Part shown: positions 53,327-60,703 of the stretch, in pieces
Layout of the letters: each line of letters starts with the position of its first letter
How positions within the stretch are numbered: the stretch's first letter is position 1
Program-made: the position numbers and the translations under genes
Source of the DNA: a virus
IMG/VR virus record: IMGVR_UViG_3300009159_000062
Location: 1-64,000 of that record
DNA length: 64,000 nt
Direction: 5' to 3' (one strand)
Notes under the pieces: model-generated
The model's database searches: none
Seen by the model: the letters and a program-made list of their open reading frames with translations, nothing else
Told to the model about the DNA's origin: nothing

Positions 53327-53782
53327 TTAATTAAAATTATCTGTTGCAACTCCACCGTCGTATGTTGCTGTCCAACTGTTAGTGCTTGGTAGTCCGCCTT
53401 CTGCTGGAGTACCTTGTGGAGCATTATAAAATCCACTAGATACAAATTGGCTTACTATAAATCCAGTTCCATCAATCGCTGTATCGTGAATGTGGTCTGG
53501 AAGGCTTGTTGTGTCATCTACTGCTGCTTGTGTATACCATGTTCCATTGTAGTAAACGTTAACTCTTGAAGTTAATGTATCAAACCATAATTGTCCATTA
53601 ACTGGTGTTGCTGGGGCTGTAGCACCTGATGGCATTGCCCCAGTAACAGAGTCTACGTATGCTTTTGTAGCAGCATGTGTGCTTTCAGTAGGAGTGGCAA
53701 CAGTAACTGTGCCTCCAAATGTACCGCCAAGTGTGACAGAAAGTCCATTCTTGACTTTGAAGTCTTTATTTACTGTTGCCAT
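53327..53782 (-). CDS. Short tail fibre protein
   Basis: A 151-residue protein with the N-terminal MATVNKDFKVKNGLSVTLGG shared with the next fibre upstream, plus ESTHAATKAYVDSVTG and NGQLWFDTLTSRVNVYYNGT, standard fibre modules. It lies between two longer fibres. A CGAGGAG ribosome site precedes it. Structural role is clear, receptor unknown. Confidence 0.75.
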   Translation of the reverse strand: MATVNKDFKVKNGLSVTLGGTFGGTVTVATPTESTHAATKAYVDSVTGAMPSGATAPATPVNGQLWFDTLTSRVNVYYNGTWYTQAAVDDTTSLPDHIHDTAIDGTGFIVSQFVSSGFYNAPQGTPAEGGLPSTNSWTATYDGGVATDNFN

Positions 53783-53805
53783 CTTTTACTCCTCGTATTT
53801 TTTAG

Positions 53806-55173
53806 TTATTTTAAGATTGTTCCGACAATCATAACATCGGAGTTATTATTGGCGGTTGTAACACGAACACGAACATCGTTGCCAGAAACATCTGCTGTAA
53901 CTGATCCAAGAGAACCGTTTGTTCCTACCATTGCATATTCTGTGATTGCAACGTTATCTGATGTATCAAGTGTTAAGATAACTTTTGAAACATCTGTGTG
54001 AGATCCATTGGCAATTTTAACCAAAAACTCACCTGAGCGGTAGTCTGCCTTGGCCCATGATGCTGCTGTGCTTGTGCTTGCTGTTGCTACAGTTGCCTGT
54101 GCTGCTATTTGCTTTGCAACATTGTTAATCTCTACTGCTACAAAGTCTGGAACTACTGCTTCAAGAGCAGCAACTGCACGAGCATTTGTAAAGTATAGAT
54201 TTGAAGTACCTTCTGAAAGGTCATCTGTATCAGAATCTGCCACTCCGTTTTCTGCGGAAATAGTAAGTCCTGAACCTGAACCTGTGATAGTAATGTTTGT
54301 AAGTGTTGCACCAGTTAAAAGTTCTGCTGCAGAAGTCTTTGCACGGGTATTTGTGTAATATAGATTTGTTGAACCTTCTTCAATTGCATCTGTATCAAGT
54401 GCGTCGATTGCAGAAGAAATTGCATTGGACATGCCAATTACAGAGATTGTATTTCCTGTAATATCGATATTGTCTCCTGCAGTTAAAATATTTTGCTTTA
54501 ATGCAACTGAGTTAGCAAGTGTTGTTGCAAAGTTTGCGTCATCACCAATTGCTTGTGCCAACTCATTGAGAGTGTTAAGAAGATCTGGTGCTGAATCAAC
54601 AAGACTTGATACTGCTCCATCAACATACGCAGTTGTTGCAAGAACATTTGAGTTTGTTCCAGCAGCAGCGGTTGGTGCTGTTGGTGTACCAGTTAGGTCT
54701 GGCGAAGCAAGTGGTGCCTTATCGTTAAGTTGTGCTTGAACGTTTGAGGCTGCTCCACTTAAATAATTAAGTTCAGTTGTTGTTGCTGTAATGCCATCTA
54801 AAACATTAACTTCTGCTGCTGTAGCAGTTACGTTTGTTAGGTTTGTTGTAGCAATGTCAATATTTGATGAACCATCAAATGAAACACCAGCAATATTTCT
54901 TGCTGTTTCTAATGTTGTGGCTGTATCTGCATTACCAGTAACATCTCCAACTAGGTTTGCTGTAATAACGTTTGCTGAAAAACTTGCACTTCCATTACGC
55001 TTTACAACTGTGTTTGCGGTTGCAGCATCTGTTGCTGTTCCGCCGATTAATCCAATGATGTAGTTTTGATCATCGGTTTTCTTTGTTAAAACGTCAAAAT
55101 TGTTTACGGTTGCTGTAGAACCTTCAACAATAAGACCATTTTTTACTTTAAAGTCTTTTGATACTGTTGCCAT
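53806..55173 (-). CDS. Tail fibre protein with shared C-terminal module
   Basis: A 455-residue fibre: MATVSKDFKVKNGLIVEGST head, SPDLTGTPTAPTAA and LKQNILTAGDNID units, YYTNTRAKTSAAELL and LYFTNARAVAALEAVVPDFV (recurrent shaft motif). The last 85 residues (SVTADVSGNDVRVRVTTANN) match the C-terminus of 55189-55635. It would bind the host surface. RBS aGGAGATAG at start. Confidence 0.78.
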   Translation of the reverse strand: MATVSKDFKVKNGLIVEGSTATVNNFDVLTKKTDDQNYIIGLIGGTATDAATANTVVKRNGSASFSANVITANLVGDVTGNADTATTLETARNIAGVSFDGSSNIDIATTNLTNVTATAAEVNVLDGITATTTELNYLSGAASNVQAQLNDKAPLASPDLTGTPTAPTAAAGTNSNVLATTAYVDGAVSSLVDSAPDLLNTLNELAQAIGDDANFATTLANSVALKQNILTAGDNIDITGNTISVIGMSNAISSAIDALDTDAIEEGSTNLYYTNTRAKTSAAELLTGATLTNITITGSGSGLTISAENGVADSDTDDLSEGTSNLYFTNARAVAALEAVVPDFVAVEINNVAKQIAAQATVATASTSTAASWAKADYRSGEFLVKIANGSHTDVSKVILTLDTSDNVAITEYAMVGTNGSLGSVTADVSGNDVRVRVTTANNNSDVMIVGTILK

Positions 55174-55188
55174 TTTCTATCTCCTTGA

Positions 55189-55635
55189 TTAGGCCTTAAG
55201 TCCAATTCGTGCATAACGAACTGTGACTGGCTTGATTGCTGGATCTGGGGTCACAGTTATTGCAACTGTATTTCCAGTCCTTGAGACACTAACGGTTCCA
55301 ATATTCCCATTGTTGTCAATTGTTCCATATTCGCTAACGTTTACATTTGAACCGTCAACCAATATTGTCATTTCTGTAGCATAGTATTTGTTATCGCCAG
55401 CAGAAGTCTTTGCAATAGAGATGATATATTTAACCATTCTCCATACTGTTGCGTCAAAACTATCAATTACTGTAGCATTTTCAATGCCAGAAATTGTGTT
55501 TTCATTGTTACCAGAAGATCCCAAATCTGTAGACTGGGCAGCGGTAGAGTCAATTAATTTCTCGTAATCAGTCTGTGTTGGACGATCACCAGTTTGAAAT
55601 AAGGTCTTTACTGTGGATAAGGATACGATTGCCAT
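55189..55635 (-). CDS. Tail fibre-associated protein
   Basis: A 148-residue protein. Its second half (VKYIISIAKTSAGDNKYYAT, NIGTVSVSRTGNTVAITVTP) matches the C-terminal module of 53806-55173, so the two likely share a receptor-binding or trimerisation fold. TGT TATAAT stands exactly 6 nt before ATG, so the mRNA is probably leaderless. RBS is absent, in agreement. Confidence 0.7.
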   Translation of the reverse strand: MAIVSLSTVKTLFQTGDRPTQTDYEKLIDSTAAQSTDLGSSGNNENTISGIENATVIDSFDATVWRMVKYIISIAKTSAGDNKYYATEMTILVDGSNVNVSEYGTIDNNGNIGTVSVSRTGNTVAITVTPDPAIKPVTVRYARIGLKA

Positions 55636-55641
55636 GTTGTT

Positions 55642-55650
55642 ATTATAACA
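55642..55650 (-). promoter_or_regulatory. Leaderless-type promoter, gene 55189-55635
   Basis: TGT TATAAT ends 6 nt before ATG. Confidence 0.6.
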
Positions 55651-56220
55651 TTATTTTTTAATACTTTTTATCCAAAACTGATAGTTATTAATTATAATTT
55701 CAACACTGCCTTTATTCTCTTCTAAAAACTTGTCAATACCCAATTTTGGTTCTAATTCAATGTTTTTAGTATCATGTTTCCATTGATAGTCATCGAAGGC
55801 TAATACTCCATCCCGCTTTAAAAGCGGTAAAGAATGAACTGCATCCTGATAAACTGCTTCTGCCGTATGATCTCCATCAATATATATGAAGTCAAACTTT
55901 TCAGTACAAGACTGTAGATATGAAATGCTTGTACCTTTGTGTTTTTTAATATTTGAAAATTTGGACATTCTTTTGTCATAGAAAGACTCAACATTAGACC
56001 AGTCAAATTCTTTATGAATAAGTTCTTCAGATCCTTCCCAAGTATCAACATCTGTTAAAGTAGATGTTGGATCTGTAAGTATATTTTTTAATATCCATTC
56101 TGAGGCATCGCCAGTATAGGCACCTATCTGTAAAAAATTAAGGTTTGGCATATGCCTATATCGGCTTAAGCCATATTCAAAATTTTTATTATGTGGCTCA
56201 AACCAATTAGGATACTCCAT
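55651..56220 (-). CDS. SAM-dependent methyltransferase
   Basis: A 189-residue class I methyltransferase with motif I FLQIGAYTGDASEWI, acidic motif II LTDVDTWEGSE, and FDFIYIDGDHTAEAVYQDAV as the Methyltransf_24-type signature, followed by GVLAFDDYQW. It overlaps the glycosyltransferase upstream by 14 nt. Such enzymes often methylate sugars made by neighbouring transferases. It sits in the fibre region, so it could modify virion or host glycans. Confidence 0.85.
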   Translation of the reverse strand: MEYPNWFEPHNKNFEYGLSRYRHMPNLNFLQIGAYTGDASEWILKNILTDPTSTLTDVDTWEGSEELIHKEFDWSNVESFYDKRMSKFSNIKKHKGTSISYLQSCTEKFDFIYIDGDHTAEAVYQDAVHSLPLLKRDGVLAFDDYQWKHDTKNIELEPKLGIDKFLEENKGSVEIIINNYQFWIKSIKK

Positions 56221-56944
56221 TTTGCTCCCAAAAAGATATTACATCTCTTCTGGATTTGTGATGTATTCCGTCTGGGTGCTCCTTATTCTCTTTTGTATTA
56301 TGGGGAGAGGTAACTGATGTTTCAAAATCCATAGAATAGGTAAATAGTGGCTTGGAGTAACTTTTAACTCCGTGGTAAATAATAAAGTCTGCAAGGGCTC
56401 TATAGTCAGATGGCAAAACATATTTTCCGTCAACAAAGTATTTGTCAACTATTTTTTTTGCACCTTCTTTGGTTATTAGATAGCAGGCTGCAGACCAATT
56501 TCTATGTTCTCTCATGTGGAATGAGGTGTTGACTTGAAAATTATGAATAATGCAAAACTGCAAAACATCATATTTAGGTTTTATGGAATTAAGAAAATCT
56601 TCAAAGGTAAAGTTCCAATATTTTACTGTTTCAAAACTAAGATCATCTTCTATGATAATTGCATAGTCAGAGTCTGAGGTTTCAAGCCATTTTTTTATTG
56701 TGCTTAAATGTGAAATAGTGGCTCCTAGTTCTGAATCAGTTAGAGATAAGTGATGTCTGTTAAAAACAAGGCTTTCCCAATCTGTACTATTTCCGTCAAC
56801 GGCCTCTATAATATTATAATTAGATAAATTGCTTTCTTCTAGTTGATTTTTTATATAGTCAAATCTATCTGTCCTTGATTTTAAATTAATAACGTATACA
56901 GGCTCAAAGCCTTTTAATTTATTTAAACCAGTATGTTCCGACAT
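56207..56944 (-). CDS. Glycosyltransferase family 25
   Basis: A 245-residue glycosyltransferase. The GT25 pattern is clear: PVYVINLKSRTDRFDYIKNQ, IIEAVDGNSTD, LGATISHLSTIKKWLE and AIIIEDDLSFE with the DxD-like EDD. The C-terminal part has WSAACYLITKEGAKKIVDKY. It would transfer galactose-like sugars onto glycans. It overlaps both neighbours (56919-57632 by 26 nt). Confidence 0.85.
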   Translation of the reverse strand: MSEHTGLNKLKGFEPVYVINLKSRTDRFDYIKNQLEESNLSNYNIIEAVDGNSTDWESLVFNRHHLSLTDSELGATISHLSTIKKWLETSDSDYAIIIEDDLSFETVKYWNFTFEDFLNSIKPKYDVLQFCIIHNFQVNTSFHMREHRNWSAACYLITKEGAKKIVDKYFVDGKYVLPSDYRALADFIIYHGVKSYSKPLFTYSMDFETSVTSPHNTKENKEHPDGIHHKSRRDVISFWEQNGVS

Positions 56945-57632
56945 GTTGAACCCTCACATAAGGAGCAAGGTAAATTTTACCACCGCTCATTTTCCATAAT
57001 TTACAAAATTGATAATCTTCCGATAATAGCCTTTCGCTATCGTGATCAATTATTGCTTGCCAAAAATCATAAATTGGATCTCCAAAAACAATAGACCCCA
57101 CTTCTTGCTGATCACATCTGTATTGTGGGATATCTTTTTTAATTGTTTCAAAAACTTTACGAGAGATTAGCATAAGGCCAGTACCCATATAATCAACCTC
57201 AACTATGTTTTTTGGATTTTCTCTTAATTTTTCTCTTTGATTAGGGTTCATGTTTACATTATAAATAGCAGTAAAGTTTTCTAAATCTGGCTTATCCTCT
57301 TTTGCAGCCTTTCTAACTCTTTCCCAGTTAATTCCTTTCATTGGCACAGCAGCACCAATCAAATCAGCCCCCTCTGAAATCATCTTTATAATTCCGTCTG
57401 CTCCAAAACCTTCATCTGCATCAATAAATAAAAGATAGTCGCTATTAGATCTTAAAAACATTTCAGTTAATAGATTTCGTGCTCGTGTGATTAAAGACTC
57501 ATTAGCAATATCTATAAAGTTTGCGGTGTGGCCTGAATTTGACAATGCCTTAACTAATTCAAGAACACTTTTCATGTATACGCCACTGCACATTCCACCG
57601 TACATTGGTGTTGCAATTGTAATATGTGCCAT
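56919..57632 (-). CDS. Glycosyltransferase, GT-A type
   Basis: A 237-residue GT-A transferase: MAHITIATPMYGGMCSGVYM, LITRARNLLTEMFLRSNSDY, then LLFIDADEGFGADGI with the DxD metal site, GADLIGAAVPMKGINWERV and SEDYQFCKLWKMSGGKIYLA. This fits GT2-like enzymes that add sugars to glycans. It heads the small modification operon with an AGGAAG ribosome site. Virion glycosylation or receptor masking are possible roles. Confidence 0.82.
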   Translation of the reverse strand: MAHITIATPMYGGMCSGVYMKSVLELVKALSNSGHTANFIDIANESLITRARNLLTEMFLRSNSDYLLFIDADEGFGADGIIKMISEGADLIGAAVPMKGINWERVRKAAKEDKPDLENFTAIYNVNMNPNQREKLRENPKNIVEVDYMGTGLMLISRKVFETIKKDIPQYRCDQQEVGSIVFGDPIYDFWQAIIDHDSERLLSEDYQFCKLWKMSGGKIYLAPYVRVQHVGTYWFK

Positions 57633-57643
57633 ACACTTCCTAT

Positions 57644-57868
57644 CTATAGAATGTAGTTACTAAACCCAATAACTTGCAATGGAATTGGCGGTGGATTAGT
57701 AGAACTATATCCTTCAACTCCAACATTAATAAACCTTATGCGAAACGGTAAAACATCATTAATCCTTACAACTCTTGTTTCTGGAACAATCTTTGTAATT
57801 GAATAATTCTCTAAAGTTATACTTCTTGTTTTATTAGCACCCTTGTTGGATAGGACTGCTTTTGCCAT
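57644..57868 (-). CDS. Small hypothetical tail-region protein
   Basis: A 74-residue basic protein, MAKAVLSNKGANKTRSITLE onward, ending in PLQVIGFSNYIL. No motif is recognised. Its ATG overlaps the upstream stop (TAATG), tying it to the fibre protein there. Confidence 0.5.
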   Translation of the reverse strand: MAKAVLSNKGANKTRSITLENYSITKIVPETRVVRINDVLPFRIRFINVGVEGYSSTNPPPIPLQVIGFSNYIL

Positions 57869-58278
57869 TAATCTGTTACATCTTCTAGGATAATCATGCT
57901 ACCCTGAGCAACTGTCCAAACCTGAAGATTACCAGCAGAGGAAAGTTGTATGTCAAAGATGTCTCCTGTTTGAAGAGATACTGATTCTGATGCTTCTAGT
58001 GAAACTGTAAATTCGCCATCTCCATCATCTGCATCGTGAATTGGTGTTAATGCCATAATGGTAGTTGCATCATCTGTAATTACCCCCAAATTTTTAGAAA
58101 GATTTGGACGTTTAATTTTCATTGTAATTGTCCAATCTGGAATATTCAATGGTTGTTTAGCATCATCAGTTACGTAAACACGAAATGCAGACGTGTCTCC
58201 ACGAACCACTGTCCATGTTACTGTTGGAGGCTTATTGCCAACCTCATACTGACCGCTACTACTTCTTGTTGTTGCCAT
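57868..58278 (-). CDS. BppU-like tail fibre protein
   Basis: A 136-residue protein with a WTVVRGDTSAFRVYVTDDAK strand pattern like BppU-type fibre heads and the similar protein at 63241-63591 (YYRGDTHEFVI). It is beta-rich throughout. TGT TATAAT ends 6 nt before ATG 58278, so it is likely leaderless. Confidence 0.65.
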   Translation of the reverse strand: MATTRSSSGQYEVGNKPPTVTWTVVRGDTSAFRVYVTDDAKQPLNIPDWTITMKIKRPNLSKNLGVITDDATTIMALTPIHDADDGDGEFTVSLEASESVSLQTGDIFDIQLSSAGNLQVWTVAQGSMIILEDVTD

Positions 58279-58284
58279 GATTTA

Positions 58285-58293
58285 ATTATAACA
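58285..58293 (-). promoter_or_regulatory. Leaderless-type promoter, gene 57868-58278
   Basis: TGT TATAAT ends 6 nt before ATG 58278. Confidence 0.6.
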
Positions 58294-58294
58294 C

Positions 58295-58825
58295 TTAAAG
58301 TCCGTTTTTAACAGCACCCCAAGTGGCATTTCCTCCTTTAATTGGTGACACTAATAATTTTCCATTGGTTGCGTGGGAATATGCAACCACAGCAATAACG
58401 GAAGATCCTGATGCTGGCTTGGTGGTAGTGAGTCCGCCAGATGATCCAACATATAACTTATCACCCTCATCATAAGAAGAAGTATTGATATTTTCTAAAA
58501 CTCCAACGGTGACCACAACTCCATCATTTGCGTCTTGCATCGTGGCTTTTGCCAAACCAATGCATGGAAATGTGTCAATATTGCTTGCTTGAGATTTTGA
58601 TATGGTGGTCCTGCTGTTTGCATATCCTGTTATATATACAGGAGTTCCTTTTGTTATTTCTGCCCCGCTAACATTTCTTACGTCTAGAGACAGGTATGGA
58701 ACCTGCAGAGCAGTTAATAAATCATTAACCTTTTCTGCCAATTCCTGCATATCAGAGTGAACATTAACAGGATCATCTGATATAGGATATGGTATTTCTT
58801 GAGGATTTGTTAAACCAGTAGCCAT
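58295..58825 (-). CDS. Tail fibre protein
   Basis: A 176-residue beta-rich protein (PYPISDDPVNVHSDMQELAE is a fibre-head pattern; SLDVRNVSGAEITKGTPVYI and GVLENINTSSYDEGDKLYVG are recurrent tail modules). It is the minus-strand partner of the divergent promoter region. TGG TATAAT lies 8 nt before ATG, so its leader is very short. Receptor unknown. Confidence 0.7.
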   Translation of the reverse strand: MATGLTNPQEIPYPISDDPVNVHSDMQELAEKVNDLLTALQVPYLSLDVRNVSGAEITKGTPVYITGYANSRTTISKSQASNIDTFPCIGLAKATMQDANDGVVVTVGVLENINTSSYDEGDKLYVGSSGGLTTTKPASGSSVIAVVAYSHATNGKLLVSPIKGGNATWGAVKNGL

Positions 58826-58833
58826 GATTTTAC

Positions 58834-58842
58834 ATTATACCA
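58834..58842 (-). promoter_or_regulatory. Extended -10 promoter for 58295-58825
   Basis: TGG TATAAT on the minus strand ends 8 nt before ATG 58825. No good -35 is visible. Confidence 0.6.
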
Positions 58843-58858
58843 TTAAAAGTATACCTAC

Positions 58859-58888
58859 TTGACTTTTACCAATTTCACTTGGTATAAT
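58859..58888 (+). promoter_or_regulatory. Canonical plus-strand promoter
   Basis: TTGACT (58859-58864), an 18-base spacer, and TATAAT (58883-58888). It is the only plus-strand promoter I can support and it drives the transglycosylase gene. Confidence 0.75.
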
Positions 58889-58896
58889 TAATGTAT

Positions 58897-58914
58897 TGAC
58901 ACCGTAAGGTGTCA
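58897..58914 (+). promoter_or_regulatory. Leader hairpin with GTAA loop
   Basis: TGACACC, loop GTAA, GGTGTCA form a perfect 7-bp stem with a GNRA-type tetraloop, followed by TTTTGTTCT and then AGGAGG. It lies between promoter and start codon of the only plus-strand gene and could act as an attenuator, an operator or an RNA-stability hairpin. Confidence 0.6.
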
Positions 58915-58936
58915 TTTTGTTCTAGGAGGCACTACT

Positions 58937-59473
58937 ATGACGAAAGACGATTTTGTAGTTGGAGGCTTAGCATTTTTAATGGTTGTTTCAACTTTGTTTA
59001 ATGCAACCAACGCTCAAGCAGTAAAGAAAGAAGAGTTTCTGGCACGGGTTGCTTCCCAGCAGGCATTGGAGCAAACCTCACACATAGAAATTATGAAAAA
59101 ATACAAGAATGCCAAATCTTTAAATGAAGAACAATGCAAAGAACTTTTATCGGCAGTTGGTTTTGAAGGAAAAGCCTTAAAGGTTGCTTGGGCGGTGGCT
59201 CAAAAAGAATCAAACTGTAGACCTGTGGCTATAAACAATAACCACAATACTGGAGATAACTCTTATGGCATATTCCAAATAAACATGATTGGTGAATTGG
59301 GACAGGCTAGACTAGAAAAATTCGATCTTGATTCTAAAAAAGATCTTCTTGATCCAGTTACAAATGCAAAAATTGCTTTCTATATGACCAATAAAGGGGT
59401 AGACTGGTCTTCTTGGACATATTTAGATGGAGAAAGATTTAAACAGTTATTGCTGGAATACCCGAAATACTAA
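58937..59473 (+). CDS. Secreted lytic transglycosylase-like lysozyme
   Basis: A 178-residue protein, the sole plus-strand gene. AGGAGG lies 7 nt before ATG. The N-terminus has a signal peptide (VVGGLAFLMVVSTLFNATNA, AQA cleavage near residue 28). Residues 84-140 have the SLT pattern with catalytic Glu91 in AVAQKESNCRP, then DNSYGIFQIN and a late MTNKGVDWSSW. It would cleave peptidoglycan from outside the membrane, for lysis or entry. Its stop overlaps the convergent minus-strand gene as CTAA. Confidence 0.85.
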   Translation: MTKDDFVVGGLAFLMVVSTLFNATNAQAVKKEEFLARVASQQALEQTSHIEIMKKYKNAKSLNEEQCKELLSAVGFEGKALKVAWAVAQKESNCRPVAINNNHNTGDNSYGIFQINMIGELGQARLEKFDLDSKKDLLDPVTNAKIAFYMTNKGVDWSSWTYLDGERFKQLLLEYPKY

Positions 59474-60114
59474 AAATAAGCGATTGCTAGATATTGACTT
59501 CCAGTAGTTATTGGGTAAAATTTATGAGACCAGTCACTACCAGATGGGTAGATGATGACATCTCCTTCGTTAAGAGTTGTTGGATCATTACCAACTCTAT
59601 CTTTAAATTGAATCTCCCCTCCAGAATAACCGCTGCTTAAGCAAATTATTATTGTATTTTCATGTAAGGCGCTATTCCTGCTTTGATCATCAATAAACTC
59701 TGAAGCCTTTATATTTTTACATATAGTCCATGGCTTGATCGTCTTTGCTGTTTGTTCTTTTATTTTTAAATAATCAATAATAAATGGGAAAGCAAAAAAA
59801 TTTAAAGTGCTTTCTAGTTTTAGTTTTTTTATGTGAAACTCTGACTGTTTATTCATTATGTCAAAATAAGGGTTAAAAAATGGAGCCTTATTCTTTATTT
59901 TTTTTTGAGATTTTAAAAAAACTCTTGTATCTTTTATTGTAAAAATTTCACTAAAGTCTGTTAAATTAGTATTGTTTATATTTTTTTTAGATGATATTTC
60001 CCACATATTTTCTGCACAATCTGAATCTTCTAAATCTTTTAAAATTGTAAAAAAATCAAACATTGAATTATTTTTATATAACAAAATATCAGTATCTAAT
60101 TGTATTTTATTCAT
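59470..60114 (-). CDS. 2OG oxygenase-like (DSBH) protein, partly degenerate
   Basis: A 214-residue protein whose C-terminal 75 residues follow the SM-20/2OG pattern (IIICLSSGYSGGEIQFKDRV, LNEGDVIIYPSGSDWSHKFY, PITTGSQYLAIAYF). The expected HxD reads H-E-N in SALHENTI, while the distal His (SDWSHKFY) is present. An Asn in place of Asp may leave weak or no iron binding. It converges on the lysozyme gene with overlapping stops. Confidence 0.6.
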   Translation of the reverse strand: MNKIQLDTDILLYKNNSMFDFFTILKDLEDSDCAENMWEISSKKNINNTNLTDFSEIFTIKDTRVFLKSQKKIKNKAPFFNPYFDIMNKQSEFHIKKLKLESTLNFFAFPFIIDYLKIKEQTAKTIKPWTICKNIKASEFIDDQSRNSALHENTIIICLSSGYSGGEIQFKDRVGNDPTTLNEGDVIIYPSGSDWSHKFYPITTGSQYLAIAYF

Positions 60115-60117
60115 AAG

Positions 60118-60702
60118 TTATCCGATTCCGTTAGCGAGTACTATAAAATTTTTTGTAAAATAAAAATGTCCTTCGTTTAATTTTAAAGAGTAGGCCTGGT
60201 CAAAAACTGTACGTCCTGGAGGTACAACTGCTTCTGTTTCTGTAAAAGATGACTCTGTATTTTTTTTTAATATAGAACTACGACTGTAGCCTTTCTGTGT
60301 GCCTTTTGCTATCTCGTCAATATTTGCAATAGTAAAAGCAGCAAGAGCATTTTCTTTATCTTTTATTTTGTTATATTTTGCTTCATAGCCGTCGAATCCT
60401 AAATCATTTAATTTTATAGCAATATATTGATTTTTCTGTATTCTATTTTGATTTACGTATGTAAAATCTGTCATGTTGTTGCTTTCTGCAGAATACAGCG
60501 ATGCTTCACAGATTTCATATTCATGAACAATTCTATCTCCTGCAATTATTTTTGTAAAAATATCAGAAACATCTTCTATCCCATCTTGAGTAACCTTTAT
60601 AGATAAAACTTTATCTCCCGCATTTAAATCTTGCGGATAAGACAGGCTTCCATTGCTTAAATATACTTTTTCTGAAAGTGGCAAAGATGAATCGTAAAAC
60701 AT
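60118..60702 (-). CDS. Degenerate Hint-like protein
   Basis: The start is ATG 60702 (MFYDSSLPLSEKV), one base after the Hint gene stop; the frame is open to 60798. The first residues (SSLPLSEKVYLSNGSLSYPQ, DLNAGDKVLSI) read like the opening Hint block without the catalytic Cys, and the end (VFDQAYSLKLNEGHFYFTKN, FIVLANGIG) like the closing block, with the His-Asn replaced by Ala-Asn. The fold may be kept without self-cleavage. Called by pattern; moderate confidence. Confidence 0.5.
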   Translation of the reverse strand: MFYDSSLPLSEKVYLSNGSLSYPQDLNAGDKVLSIKVTQDGIEDVSDIFTKIIAGDRIVHEYEICEASLYSAESNNMTDFTYVNQNRIQKNQYIAIKLNDLGFDGYEAKYNKIKDKENALAAFTIANIDEIAKGTQKGYSRSSILKKNTESSFTETEAVVPPGRTVFDQAYSLKLNEGHFYFTKNFIVLANGIG

Positions 60703-60703
60703 T

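Noticed and set aside
58897-58914. Simple terminator of an upstream plus-strand gene
   Set aside because: No plus-strand gene precedes it and a promoter lies just upstream, so a leader function is more likely.
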